Source: Triatoma infestans
Lineage: Eukaryota > Arthropoda > Insecta > Hemiptera > Reduviidae
Direction of reading: 5' to 3'
Assembly: GCA_011037195.1 (NCBI GenBank)
Contig: JAAEAF010006503.1
Span: forward strand, 27,136 to 91,135
Length of the DNA: 64,000 nt
Part shown: positions 24,493 to 37,194 of the stretch, piece by piece
Numbering within the stretch: position 1 is the first letter of the stretch
Layout of the letters: each line of letters begins with the position of its first letter
Position numbers and translations under genes: made by a program
The notes under the pieces: generated by a model
Databases searched by the model: none
Seen by the model: the letters and a program-made list of their open reading frames with translations, nothing else
What the model was told of the DNA's origin: nothing

Positions 24493-27400
24493 ATGCTTGA
24501 TTCTCGTGGCGTCACTAAGATCATTGTTGAAACCGGTAACGTTTTAAATTTGAATGATATTGTGAAAAAACCAGGACAAAAGTCTACTGATGAGGTATGT
24601 TCTCAATTACAAAATTTCATAAAAGAAATTTAATAGTTTTAGTTTGATCAGTTCAGAGTAGCTGTCATTTGAATCCTTTTTTTCTCGCAGTCATTTGTAT
24701 GTAGTTAGACATATTTATTTGGTTATTACAGAACAAATCCTCCACACACTTATAAATATATAATTTTAAGCTTTTGGAGTGTCTGAAATTGGCATTGACT
24801 AACTGCAAAAAGGCAAAAAAGAGTCATGAACTTGAGATAACAAGTAAGGAACCAGTTTATACCCATGACGTTGACACAAATGAATTGCTGATCAGCGTCA
24901 AATTATTTGTGGATTTTGGTGAGGCAAAAATTTTAGAGGAAGCATTACAGAAATGTAAGTAATTTTCATTGTGATACAGTTATGGTAACATTAAAATCAT
25001 CAGTTCTTATTAGGAGAAACAGTTTGTTAAATTGCTGTCCAGTTAAGATAACCTCATTTGCAAAACATTCTCTTAAATTGGTTAAATGGGCGAATATGAT
25101 GATGGTATTGATTTCAATTTGTTCATTACCCAGTTACCCTAATTTTAATTAAATATGCACTTAACATAATGTTATGATGTTTGTGAAGCATAATTTTGAT
25201 AAAATAAAAAAAATTTGGACTCCGATCAAAATTTTCCTTGAATTAACTGCTTTACTAATTATGCCACACCCTCTCTTATTATACCTAATTTGATTTGTTT
25301 GAAATATTTCGTTGCAGCCTCCTTACCCGTTGTTACAAAAGATTTTGTTGAAAAAACAGTTTCATTTAAAAGTAAATAGAAAAATGGTTACTCTTAATCA
25401 GATGGTGCCTTGGGAATAAAGCACGGTAAAGCGAAACGCTTGTTCCATCCAGCAATGCCCATTTTACCTGTCATACGCGAACGATGGGCGGGACCGTTAT
25501 TAATGTTTTCAGAATAGGTTTATTTCTAATTAAAAAGGATTACCTTGCATTTAAGACTTCATAAACTCTATCTTGTTCGGTATGAAGTTCACAATCAACA
25601 ACAATGCTCAAAATTCAAAACATCTTGGTGTGCCACTAAACGCAAAGCATGCCTTTTTTTCTCTAATCAGTCTTGGCTAATCTCGGTTGGCCTGCATGTT
25701 CTTGTGGTACCCACTGCTGATGTATTGTTTTTTGATTTTTCAGAAATATGCATTTTTCATTTGTAATTATTCTTTTCCAATACGTACCATCTTTTGGATT
25801 TTGGAGCACATTTTTGCATACATCTCTTTTTTGGTTTGTGCTGTGACATTCATGAGGATCTTGTTTTGTCTTAAATTCCGGGTATCCAGCGTCTGAGAAT
25901 GTGGCACACTTTGGCGTTTGAAGAAAAGATAGATAAGACTAGATTGGTAGCATCCTTCTTTAAACATTCCAGTAATTCCCCATCATCGACAACTGAAAGA
26001 TCATATGCTCTTAGCTCATCTTCACATCTGGTATCCCATTTTTGAAATGTTTGAACTGAAACGCTGCCGTATTTAACGGTGCACTACCTACGCCGCACAA
26101 ATGGTGAAAGTTACTTTATTAAGAGATTTTATAAGATATATATAAGATATTTTATTAAGAGTTATTTCATTTTATTGTTTTTTTTTCGTATTTTGAAAGG
26201 GGCACAACATACAATGGTCCTTTGCACCTGAACTATATTAAATTGACACTTTACCTTATAAAGTCACTCTATATTATTGAAACAAATGAACTGTAACTAA
26301 AAAATAACAAAATTGATAGTATCTTAACCTTATTATTTCAATGTAACGCTACTTTAACTCTTATGTTTGCTAAAACATATTTTAGTGGTCTAGTTGAAGT
26401 TACTCACAATCTTTACTGAGCTATTTAATCTATAAATCACAGTCATAAATACATTATATTTATTTCTAATACTGATTGTGTAAAGTTACATTTATCCTGG
26501 TAAGTACATTCATCTTTTATTAAGTTTATATTCTTTAATTGAGGGGCGGGTGTTGGTGTAGTGGTTATGAGCATGGACTTGTAAGTGGGAGGACCCCAGT
26601 TCCAGTCCAGCGTGTAACTAAATTTTATATTTGTTTAAAAAATGTTATTAGTAAAGTAAGTGCTTTCGCCCCCCTCCACGACACCTAATTTGGTAGTTGG
26701 ACGTTAAGCCCGCCTGAATAAATAGGCATTACTTTTTATTCTTTAATTGATATAAAATTGAAAATAAGCATTAGTAAAAACTATAGCTTGAAGAAAATTT
26801 GCCATTTAAATCTTTTAAACTTCAGTAAGAGAAAGTCGTGTGTATATTTCTCACTAGATTTTTGGTATTTATTATCCACTCATCCTAGATCTAACGTTTT
26901 AATGTATGAGTTACATTTTTTTCAGGCTTGAACTATTTAGAGACCAAGTGCATAAATTCATTGGTGCTTTCTTATAAACCTAAAGGAAATGATGTAGAAT
27001 TATATGAAGTTTGGAATATCTTGGAAAATTTTGCCAGAGGAAACAAGATATGCCGGATTGGAATCGCAGATTTGGATACTGATCAGTTCATTGCTTTCTA
27101 TGAAAGGGTGCAGGTATAAACTCTATTCGAATCTTAAAAATTAATTATGTACCAGTTAATGTAAACTGAAAATGGTTATTTATGTGGTAGGTGAAACCAA
27201 GCATTGTACAAATTAGTTTAAGTTCATGTTGTGTGGTGCCCCCCGCACTTCAAGAATTTGCTAAACTCCATGACATACAGTTGCTTACGCACAACGATCC
27301 TCAAGGTATGCATAGTTTTTTTCCATCAGAGTTCTTAGATTGGATCCTAAATTAATAACATGTGTTGGTTACCCTCTGAGTTGGTTTATATTCAGAAATA

Positions 27401-27767
27401 ATAATATCCTTTATTGTCTTCTGAATAAGTTAAACATAATAAAATTGCCTTTACTGATAAATGTTTTGAACATAAGTTTTAATAATTATGTAAACAAAGA
27501 ATATGTTGTTATCCAACTAAAGTACGTGAAACATAAACGGCTGATGATTTTGAATGCCTGACTTAAAAACTTCTCTAACTATCTTCTTATTTATGCACAC
27601 ATATTTTTATTGTATTGAATATTTCAGAAATCCTACCAGAAGAAAAACTGAGGGAAATTATACCAGACGTAAAACCTAAAAAAGTTTGGGTAACGAGGTT
27701 TCAGGCACATTACAAATGCCGTGGAGTTCTAGCTACGAAAGGTTACATACTAGGAATAAGTTTGTAA
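24493..27767 (+). CDS. GCLM: Glutamate-cysteine ligase regulatory (modifier) subunit, 5 exons
   Basis: Exons 24493-24594, 24771-24954, 26926-27113, 27191-27305 and 27628-27767 join in phase to 729 bp (242 residues), a little shorter than the 270-285 of fly and human proteins. Family features: ETGNVLNLND near the N terminus, EVWNILENFARGNKICRIG, then IADLDTDQF, VKPSIVQISLSSCCVVPP and ALQEFAKLHDIQLLTHNDP of the aldo-keto-reductase-like fold. The C terminus has a WVTRFQAHYKCRGVLATKG motif. It binds the catalytic subunit in the cytosol and lowers glutamate Km and glutathione feedback in the first step of glutathione synthesis. The start is the first in-frame ATG after a stop-containing upstream stretch; an extra 5' exon is possible. 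Intron 2 (about 2 kb) holds a dead mariner and a SINE. Confidence 0.95.
25370..26110 (-). mobile_element. Heavily decayed mariner-like transposase in GCLM intron 2
   Basis: Minus-strand frames give, in order: SVVDDGELLECLKKDATN (like the mariner helix-turn-helix linker), RIITNEKCIFLKNQK (like the region around the first catalytic Asp, here lost), WVPQEHAGQPRLAKTD, and a GPAHRSR/PKAPSD block that resembles the HDNARPH...PPYSPDLAPSD stretch. It carries many stops and frameshifts. No terminal repeats were found. It is on the strand opposite to GCLM. Confidence 0.6.
26530..26750 (+). mobile_element. tRNA-derived SINE with 13 bp target-site duplication, GCLM intron 2
   Basis: ATTCTTTAATTGA occurs at 26530-26542 and again at 26738-26750, a perfect flanking duplication. 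Between them, 26543-26737 starts GGGGCGGGTGTTGGTGTAGT (A-box-like) and has a B-box-like AGTTCCAGTCCAGCG near 26599. A short body with CCCCCCTCCACGACACC follows, then an AT-rich tail. The intact duplication marks a recent insertion. It is a different SINE family from the one at 9425 and 53225. Confidence 0.85.
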
Positions 27768-27826
27768 AGAAAAAATACTGAAACTTATGATGCCGCACAA
27801 TTAAGATACAATTTTTGCAGCTTGTA

Positions 27827-27832
27827 AATAAA
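27827..27832 (+). terminator. GCLM polyadenylation signal
   Basis: AATAAA about 60 bp after the stop codon, repeated as AATAAATAAATA. It is the first canonical signal downstream. Confidence 0.7.
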
Positions 27833-28389
27833 TAAATACATACATATTCAATTACATACATACAATTCTTTTTGATCTATTTTTATTATAAATTTATTTA
27901 TTATAGTATAAATTATGGAATATAATAAAAATGATATATTGAATACATTGTTTCCTTTGCATCTTACTAGGCGTAAACAACAAATCCAGTTAATGTATTA
28001 GTCAAAAATTCCCTAACAAAAGTTTGTCAGATTTGTCAGTCAGATTCAGAGAACATTTCTACGAAGAAAGCTTTACAATTAACAATGTAATCTTCACAAA
28101 TATTATCAGAGTAAATTGCAATACAATTTACATTAACTAGCACAGTAATATTAAACCCATTATTAAAGAAATATTATAATAATAACAAGAAGAGTAATCT
28201 AAAAATTTTACACCAGTGGCGTAACTAACTAAACATTTTAAAATTTTTTCTTACTAATCGTTTAAATTTGCTTTTGTAAATCTACAGTTTAAAATCATAG
28301 TCTACAAATTATTTTAAGCTCTTTGTAATATATTTTTTAGATGAATTAACCCTTTAATCAAGATATTGAACGGAGCGTAATACAAATTT

Positions 28390-31220
28390 GAGGAGAGTAG
28401 AATAGAATAGAATAACGTTTATTTGACACAAAAAAATGAAGAAAATAATAACAAATTACAGCTTTAAACATAATGGCGTGTATATCCGTCTGCCAGAAGT
28501 CTAGTTAGTTAATAAAGAAAACAAATATAGTATATAACAGATACTAATAATATGAATTTGACTTGACTGTAAAATATTTGCAATAAAAAAAAAGAAAGAA
28601 AAGAAAAAGTGATTTTTTATAAATGATAACTTAAATGAATGAAGAGAAAATTAATAAAATAAACATGGAAAAGAAAAGAAAAATGAATATACTAAATTAA
28701 TATCAATAATTAAATTCAATTATCAGGCTTTGCCCATACATAATTAAGTGCACTAATTACAAAATTATACAGGTTAATCCAGTTCCCATTATTTAGAAGA
28801 AGAACCACCTCATCAGATCTCAGACTTTCTTTACCAGAAAACTGAGTCTAAACTCTTTTAAAATGGGACAGACTCCCAGAAAATGAAATGTTTCCTGTTC
28901 ATTCAGTTAACATAATGAACATAAATTAACACGATTTGTGATCCAAGGCTTACAGTTTAAATTTAATAATTCACCGCGTACCTTAAATATTATTTGTTTA
29001 ATTGAGAGATCCAATTCCGAATCTATATAATTTACATCACACCTTAACTCCTTATACAAAAGATGGTAATTTGCCTGTAAAGCTAGGAACTCAAACTCAG
29101 CCTTTTGCATCCTCCTAACTTTAACTATAATATTAGAAGTCTGTTCATGCCACTGATGACAGTAATTCGGTGCCAGGGTAGCATCACATACCTCAGCTAA
29201 ACGCAACCATTCCTTGAACCATGATACTTTCTTTCTTACTATTTCTTCAGCGATTACATTTATCAATCCACCAGAGAGCCTATTAAATATCTTTAAGACG
29301 TAAGCAAAATGCAAGCTTAAAGTAAAAAGAAACAGTGTATGTCGGCCGGTCTCTAAATACAGCACGTAATTGGAGATATTAATAGGAAGTTTAAATAACT
29401 TTTTAATGACATATCTATTTAATTGCTCCAATTCCTCAAATGCTTAGTATCCCCATACTTGACAACCATAACATGCTACTGACCTAAGAACCGCGTCAAA
29501 AACCTGATATTTAGCGGGCAAACTGATTGCATTATTCAGAAACAGATGTTGCCAAATACTGTTAATGCTCCATTTACCTGCCAACTGTTTTTCTTTTAAG
29601 TGCATCTTAAAATTTAAAGAGGGAGTAGAATTTACTCCCAGATATTTGTAATTCTTTATAATTTCTATAGGTGCATTATTGTAATACCATTTCTCATTCC
29701 TGCATAGCTTTCCACCTACTTTTTTAAAAACCATTATTTTGGATTTACCAAGGTTCACTTTCAAGCTCCATTTATTGGCATACATAGCAAGGTTACGAAT
29801 CATTTCTTGAAGTACTTTCGCATCGTCAGTAATGAGAACTATATCGTCTGCATAAAGGAGGCTATTTACTGGTGCTTCCTATTTTGAGTCCGCCACGAAT
29901 CTCATCAGGTAGGTCGCGTGAGTAAAATGAGAAAAGTAGGCGGCTCAAGGTACATCCCTGTTTAACTCCTGACTCTGTCCGGAACTAGTTAGACCAACAT
30001 TACACCACACACTAGACTCCGACCCTTCATATAGACCTCTCAGTGCTTCTAAGAAAAACCTGATACTCAGCCCTCATATGCTTAATTTATAAAATAGCGC
30101 ATTCCTGTCAATACTGTCGAAAGCAGCCTGAAAGTCTACAAAAAAGCAAAACACTTTACCTTTAGGTTGTAACCATTTCAATTGAATGATATTCATTAAT
30201 GTAAAAATTTGATCATTTGTTGAATAACCTCTCCTAAATCCTACCTGATTATATCCATTCCATAAGTTCTTATCATCAACCGAAGCACTCAATCTCTGAG
30301 AAAGGAGGGATGCATACAATTTAGAAATACAGTTCATAAAGGATATTCCCCTATAATTAGGCAATAAACTCGGGTCACCCTTTTTAAAGAGAGGGAAAAT
30401 TATTGATTTTAAGAAACTTGAAGGGACTTTGCCGAATTCGTAAATGGTATTGTATAATAAAAGTAAATTCTGTTGTAATGTCTCCGTTGTGTATTTAAAA
30501 AATTCGAATGGCACTCTGTCCGGACCGGGGGCTTTATTATTTTTGACACGATTAATAACTCACTATCAACAATCCACGGTTGCGCCCACAACACAGACTC
30601 AGCAATAAGTGTAGGATTATACAATTCCTTAAAATAGTTGTGCCATTCATCAGGTAATATAGCAGATCCACATACAAAATTTCCATTGTTTTTACATTTA
30701 TTTGCAAGGTACCAACATCTTATAGTATCACGACATAATTTAAATTCTTCCCCTATTATTTTATAAAATTCGTTTTTCTTTTTAAAACATAATAATTTAT
30801 AATTTCGATTAACTTCCAAATATCTTCTTTTGACAATATCTGAATTTGTCTTACGAAATAAATTTAACAGTTTAAATGAATTATTTCTCATCCTGCCACA
30901 TTCTGATTCAAACCACTTATTATAAACTATTCTTTTCCTAGATAAGCCGGAATTCTTAATGGAAGCCAGTCTCGGATACAATTTATTAAATAATCTACAA
31001 CAAATTGTGTGTCTGCTTCTTGAGATATAGCCACTGGCACAAAATTTTCCTGCAGTCTTTCTTTAAAAAATTTTATATCATCCTGACACCACACTAACTT
31101 TGGGAGGAAAGGCAACAGATCTGAAACTTCCTGGTCTTTAATCGAGAGACATAAAACAATCGGCAGATGATCGGAGTATATCTGTTTTTCTACCCTAAAT
31201 TCTTTTACAAAAGGTATAGA
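28390..31220 (-). mobile_element. 5'-truncated jockey-like LINE with endonuclease end, RT and C-terminal zinc knuckle
   Basis: Minus strand. It begins in the endonuclease domain: SDHLPIVLCL at about 31165 is the catalytic SDH motif. It then runs through the linker (31115-30409) into reverse transcriptase: GFRRGYSTNDQIF, FFVDFQAAFDSIDR (first RT aspartate region, near 30130) and SLLYADDIVLI (YADD at about 29850). KYLGVNSTPSL follows, then a C-terminal part with CSLCNMNEQETFHFLGVC near 28910-28880. Frame changes occur near 30480, 30070-29900, 29440 and elsewhere, so it is inactive. The 3' end is a run of TTCTA-type repeats after AATAAA (28390-28420). It lies between the convergent GCLM and mRpL13 genes. 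Upstream endonuclease and ORF1 are missing, which is typical of incomplete reverse transcription. Confidence 0.9.
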
Positions 31221-31750
31221 TTAACCGTTACACAACCAATATTGTATTAGATATGGAGGCAAATTACATTATTATTTCTCATGTTAATACATCAAATAAA
31301 ATCTAAGGACAAGAACGGAAAACGAACCCAGTCCATATACAACTACAAAACAACATACCACCAAATTGACTGTCCGCGCCTCTAATCGCTTAGTTAACGT
31401 TGCGCATTTATGTAGGTATTAAATGAATTTATTTAAGCTCAATGTTGGGTATACATATATTTCTGTAATATATCATCCAATGATCTGAAATGTATTTAGA
31501 GAAAATTTTCACGTAATTGTATAGACCAATGATTGTTTCTATGTCAACTGTATTCGCTGCAGGGAAACCAAATGTAATTTAGTTGGTCACATTATGCTTA
31601 CTAAGTAGTTTAATAAATGATCACAAATAAATTAATGCCATGGCGAAGAAAGAGAGAGACGAAGGATAAATGAATAAAATATTCCAAAGTACTTTGACGC
31701 TTGGTTTTATTTTTTTATTAATCTAACGAAAATATTAATTACAAAATAGT
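31220..31750. other. Spacer between LINE and mRpL13 3' end
   Basis: AT-rich. It includes the likely mRpL13 3' UTR and polyadenylation signal. No other feature was seen. Confidence 0.5.
31706..31711 (-). terminator. mRpL13 polyadenylation signal
   Basis: AATAAA on the minus strand about 40 bp after the stop codon. Confidence 0.7.
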
Positions 31751-31751
31751 A

Positions 31752-32635
31752 CTACCTTAAAACATAATCTTCTGGAAAATTGGCAATTCTAGGATACTTT
31801 TCACTTTCATCTGCATAACTACTAAGAGTTCTTGGTTCCTTTCTATATCCTCGGATTTGATTAGTTACATTTTCTAATATATCGGCGGGCACATTCTCAT
31901 CTGGATAAATTAGCAGCCTTTGCATTGTATGCCTTCGTTGTAAATTACCTCTCATAGATGAATAGATTGCTTTGCGTAGGATCTACAAATGAATTGTAAA
32001 TTTACAAAAACTGTTTCTACTAATAAACATTTATTACGATAAGTACCACGGAACCACTATTTATCGTTCAAATAGAAACGTTTGCTTTCGTTTTATTGCG
32101 TCTTTAACGAAAGTTCATTCAAACATAAAGGCACTAAGATCAATATCAAAATTATACATACCATAGTTGGATCTTTGCCATGTAATTCCCACGCTAGAGT
32201 CCAGGAAGCTCCACCAGGATATCCAGTATGATGAAAATAAACTCTTTTTCTCCATTCATCTCCTGGGAGAGCTATTTCTTTACTGTTAATTACCACAACC
32301 ATATCACCGCAATCACCTATAGATAAAACAAGGCTGTCCTTTAATCCACAATGCATGCATTTTGTTTTCAAACATTTAATTTATTTTTGATACAAGCTAT
32401 GCTTACTCATAGGATGGTAAAAAGGTTTGTAAGTTCCTTTCAAATATTTTGTAATCAGTTTGGCTGAATGAAAGGGATTTTGCCATTTCGCATCGAACAT
32501 GTGCCAAATTCTTGTAAATGCATTCCATTGCTAAAAAGGAGATAGAAAATAAAAGAATACCTCAATTTAAAGGAATAGAACAACATATTCAGTGCTCTTA
32601 AAAGAACTTACTGTTACTCGTTGTAATGCAGACAT
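31752..32635 (-). CDS. mRpL13: Mitochondrial ribosomal protein L13 (uL13m), complete, 4 exons
   Basis: Exons 32635-32612, 32530-32407, 32316-32162 and 31982-31752 join in phase to 534 bp (177 residues), the normal length for metazoan L13m. The start MSALQRVTQW is followed by FARIWHMFDAKWQNPFHSA-like sequence (read as AFTRIWHMFDAKWQNP). The diagnostic uL13 signature is GDMVVVINSKEIALPGDEW and YFHHTGYPGGASW, then RKAIYSSMRGNLQRR. A long acidic C-terminal tail ends in FPEDYVLR. The protein is part of the large subunit of the mitochondrial ribosome. The first exon codes only 8 residues. The gene is on the strand opposite to GCLM and they are convergent, with the LINE between them. Confidence 0.96.
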
Positions 32636-32639
32636 TATC

Positions 32640-33955
32640 TAGCACTATATTTGTTAATTCTAAGCAATAAGAGAAAAAATAATCCTAATTTTATTTGATT
32701 ACAAAATCATTTCAGCATCACCTTTCACTTTCATGTAGGTTATTCTTATACAGGTTAATATTGTAAAACTTGAACTCAGGCGGTAGATTCCATAATTATT
32801 TTGATAGTGTACAAAATATTTTATTAATTTCAAGAATTTTTTACTTTCAAGAAAATTGTAAGTATTAGTTTTATTAGAATATTATTAAAGTCAATAGCTT
32901 GATAAAATTGTGTTTCAAAGATTTCATATACTTCCAGTTAATAAGGCCAGGTTTAAAGAAACTCATGTGAATAAGCGTTACGAAATGGCAAAAAAAAGAA
33001 GAAAACAATTGAGATCCAGCGTTACTAGTGTACAAATATAGTGAAGCGTCGAGTCTAGATCTAGATGCAAGCAGCGATGCTCAATTCTGTATGAACATCA
33101 TTGCGCGTCGAGTGTAGATGCAAGCATCGATTTATAAAACCGCTACCCATTCCAAGATAACTACCGGCTAGTGGTGCAATTGTAAATATGAGTTCAGAGT
33201 GTGAGGATAAATTATTGATTGATAGTGCAGCAAGCCAAGGTCTCTAGAGAATATGCAGAATACTTTGTGAACCAGAAATGATTTATTTCACTTTTTTATC
33301 TTCGGGAGTTCTTCACCTGACGGGAGATGCCGCTCGCCAGCCTCCTGCGTAGTTCCTTTACCTCACCCAGAGATGCCGCTGCCCTATCTTTCTTCTAACA
33401 TATTTGCCGCGAGTTGGAGCGATTTAAAGAAATCGACAGTTTAAATTTTGCACCTATGCTCTGCTAACATCGAGGTACTAGAGCGCTCTGTAAATCTTTA
33501 CCATGTGTGCGTCCATTTGAAAACACACAAACAAATGGAGCATCGCTACTTGCATCTAGACGCACCACTTTATCCCTTAGATTTCTAGCCCTAGGAGCCA
33601 TTACAACTATAGCCGGTGATGGCAATACTATCTCCAATGAGAGACAAGGTCCGGAGTCAAGCATGCAGAAGGCTCCGGATGCGAAAACCACAAAATTTGA
33701 GCAACTACAAAAAAAAATTGATTACTACTTCTGCTGACATTGAATTTTCTATTATTCATTTCGATTATTCTCTCTGCTGACACTGAATCTTCTTAAATCA
33801 ATATTAAAGTTTCCGAAATTATATCCAGTTAAATATTATTATCTGGTTAAAATTTCCAAAAATATTTCTTTTGTAACATCAAATTTCATCTCTAATAACT
33901 GAGATCAAAATAATACAAATAATCCTCAACAGAAGACAGTATAATAAAAAATAAC
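32640..33955. other. Upstream flank of mRpL13 with unrecognised repeated sequence
   Basis: A motif close to TCTAGATGCAAGCAGCGATG occurs at about 33057-33080 (plus), again in part at 33110-33130, and in inverse orientation at about 33545-33568. GAGATGCCGCT occurs twice (33325 and 33370). Opposing open frames at 33464-33737 have no motif that I can name. It may be an eroded LTR-type element. Confidence 0.3.
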
Positions 33956-33961
33956 ACTTGA

Positions 33962-34130
33962 GTTTCCGGGTTGAGATCGCGTCAGTGATTTGCGAAAAAC
34001 CGATGTTTCGCCCATGTTGCAATGAGCCTCTTCAGGGTTGTTTCACCTTGAAAGCCGATAAGGCCTGAAGAAGCTCATTGCAACATGGACGAAATGTCGA
34101 TTTTTAGCAAACCAATGCCTGGAAACTCGA
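33962..34130. repeat. Inverted repeat with hammerhead-ribozyme-like cores in both arms
   Basis: Arms 33962-34036 and 34064-34130 are imperfect inverse copies. Read outward, each arm has CCTGAAGA, GCTCATTGCAACATGG, GAAA, TCG and a TTTTT run, and each ends near GGAAACTC. CTGAAGA plus a foldable stem plus GAAAC is the conserved core of hammerhead ribozymes (left arm intact on the minus strand, 34005-34035; right arm has GAAAT). The 27 bp between the arms is unrelated. Confidence 0.6.
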
Positions 34131-34479
34131 ATATTTTTCATGAAAATGGTTGCAGAAACCTGAAATTTCACATAATTGTAACAAAAAAATAAATTGGACT
34201 GTTAAGTCCTGGAAGTAGAGACAGCTGGTGGCAACGTTTAAAAGCACTGTTTATAGGGTGGACCTGGCATCTGGTGGCTATTTTAGTAATACTAAAAGCA
34301 ATAGTATAATGTAACTAATTTCCATTCTCAAGAGGTCGTGGCATCTGGTGGCGAGTCTTATAAACACTAAAAACAAATGTGAACTTTGTTAAGAAGCAGC
34401 TATAACGCTATAAAAAAGAATAGTTACAAAAAATATTAAGAAAAATATTTAGACTAGAAGACAAGTCTGTAAATTGACT

Positions 34480-36165
34480 AACAAGATAAAACTGAAACAA
34501 ACTGACCACAAGACTAAATCAATACAGTTAACAACATGAACAATTCTGGGTGGTTAACTTTCTGGGCGGATGACATCGACATCACAAACATATGCAACAG
34601 GATTTCAAGATGAAAACTGTAAGTACCCCAAAAATACTAACACTAATACTAATCTAACATCCCAACCTAAAATAGTAATAGACAATAATCAAATAGAAAC
34701 AAAAGAAAATCTTCCACAATAACCAAGATATGTTAATTTAAAATAACCAATGAAAATAATTTAAAAACCATTAGAAATAAAAAATAAATTCTCAGTTCTT
34801 TCAACTCTAAATGAACATGAAGAAGCAAATCAACACGCCAAAATTAAAAATATCCCCAATATTCCTACAGGAAGCAACTAATGTCCAGGAAATAATGTAA
34901 TATATAAACTACTTGCCAAGTCAGATTTCCATATTAAGCAGTGCAATAAGCACATCTGAGAACTTTACAGCCATTTCAAAAGTTTACACAGAGTTAAAAC
35001 TGAAAAGGTGATAATCCAGGACAACGCAAAGAAAAGCAAAACTTCTTACACCAACCCAGAGTCATGGCCATCCCTATCAAAACATTCCCATTGCTCCAGA
35101 CAGTTTAGTGGACCTTGACTCAGACCATCTTCGCGATCTAGTCACCCAGCAAGAAAAATTATATGGAGAGCCATCTCTCCCAAGATTGATTACAGGAAAA
35201 CTTGATTGAGACTAGTCGCATGATCGAAATTGACCCTCATTTCTATCATATAGGCTCACAGAACACTGGGCATCGAACAATTACACAAACAACCTGTGGA
35301 TTTACAATGCAACATACAAGACATACAATGATCCAAGACAACGATTAAAGGACCATATCCCCAGGGATACCATACAGACCATATCACCCATTATAATCTA
35401 TTTATAAACATTATATAAACAGACACAGAAGAATATGGCAATGTACCAGGAATCCAGAGCACAAAACTTTATATAACAGATTGATGAGATAACAAAATGG
35501 GCATTAGATCAACTAAGAATTGATAAGTATAAGAAATATCTATTACAATTACCTCTAACAGTACAGGCCTCTGGAGAGCAACAAAATTTTTATTCTCCAT
35601 AAAATGCATCCAGCCAAAACTATAAAAATAACAACAGTGGCGTAGAGTGGAAGAAAAAGAATGAAACCCTAAAGTATCTTGGTTTACAACTCGACACCAG
35701 ACTAACCTGGACTCCCCACATAACACAAAAAATTGAGACACGGCAACCAAACTCTTACACAACTGTATCCAATAATTAATAGATGGATGCCATTAAAACC
35801 GCATTGCTCTGGACTTCTTGATATAACAGTAATGTATTGATTTCAATAAGACCGTTACTGACATATGCCTGCCCCATATGGATGGGAGCTAATAAAATTG
35901 CAACTATTCCAGAATAAAGTATTGCGTATCGTGGTTTATGCGGAATGAACAAAACCACAGGGAACTACAAATTTCAGCAAAGTTTCCATACACAGGACAG
36001 CACATCAATTTTTAAACAACTCACAAAGTACAGGCGTTAAAATAGATCACCAACTCGGACAGAAAACTACCCGACGACGGTTAAAAACAAAACTGAGGAC
36101 TTACTTCAAGATTTATACCAATTAATATTTGTTAACATATAGATATTTTGTATTGTTATTATTTT
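34480..36165 (+). pseudogene. Old jockey-like LINE relic
   Basis: Best preserved at 35640-36000 on the plus strand: LKYLGLQLDTRLTWTPHIT, then RPLLTYACPIW and WFMRNEQNHRELQI in shifting frames. This is the segment after the reverse transcriptase in jockey elements. Upstream 34740-35460 reads like a very eroded ORF1 with no single motif to prove it. Many stops and shifts are present. A GGCATCTGGTGGCG motif flanks it on both sides (34330 and 36250). Confidence 0.55.
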
Positions 36166-36309
36166 GTAAGGCAGAAATAAGCTGCCGGGCAATAAGGATA
36201 TTTATTTATTTCTTCAAAAAATGTAGACTATTTTAATATTTGGGAGATCCTGGCATCTGGTGGCGATTTTCGTAAACATTGCTTAAAATTGTCTATTGGA
36301 ATTAGATAT

Positions 36310-37190
36310 TGTATACGCTATAGAGATGTTTGTTGACTATTTCTGAGACAATGAGACAGTATTTGCTCATAATACATAAATATCTGATTTTTTTTTTTTA
36401 TAAAATCATAATTATTATTACTAATATAATATGTAGGCGCTAAGGTAATGTTTACTTCTTTCTGATTTCATCCGCATTCATCCTCTGCATTGCCAATCTC
36501 TTTTTATTATCGTAATGATATAAGTTTCATAAATATAATATGATTAACATTATAGAGTTTCTAGTAAAGAGAATGAAGGATGTATGAGATAAAGTATAAT
36601 AAGATAATATAAAGGTTTATAGTGAATGCAACAATGTTGTAAGAAGGGTCTTTGATTGCAAATGTGGCTAGCAGTGTTCAAAGTAACATTCTGCAAAGTG
36701 ACCATGGTCCTAATATGGCCTGAACATATTCTAATTAGCTAGAAACTCTCTGCTTTCACTTGGTATTCTATTCCACTTCGTAGCTTCAGCCAGTATGTTT
36801 GTACTAGACTAGGTCTCAGCCTAAACTATTGAAAGTGTTACATCAAGTTGAACTTGCGGTTTAGTTTACAACACATTATCTTACATTATACCACTTTCCA
36901 TTTCACCTCTGCCTTTCATTATTTCTGCAGAGAAGATGTTAGATCCTCTTTGCTGATTAAATTCATTGCAAAGTTTATTTCCTACAATTTTTTTTTTTTA
37001 AATCTTTTAGTATTATTAGGTTCATGTTTTTTTTGTACAAGTTTTTATTTATCAATATAAAGAAATATATTATGAAGTGACATATCAATTTGTAAAAAAC
37101 CCAAGAAGAAACTGGCATTGTTCATCAACCTAGTGGGGATATTTTTTACTATAGCTACAATAGAGGGAAATTCGAGCACCTAACATAAGT
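36310..37190. other. AT-rich stretch, nothing recognised
   Basis: No repeat ends or coding motif seen. The open frame at 36848-37060 is low in complexity. Confidence 0.5.
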
Positions 37191-37194
37191 ACAT

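Noticed and set aside
28390..31220. A host gene on the minus strand between GCLM and mRpL13
   Set aside because: Endonuclease SDH, RT YADD and terminal knuckle motifs in broken frames identify a LINE.
33464..33737. Small gene on either strand
   Set aside because: The two frames overlap antisense, lack splice support or motifs, and sit in sequence repeated at 33050-33130.
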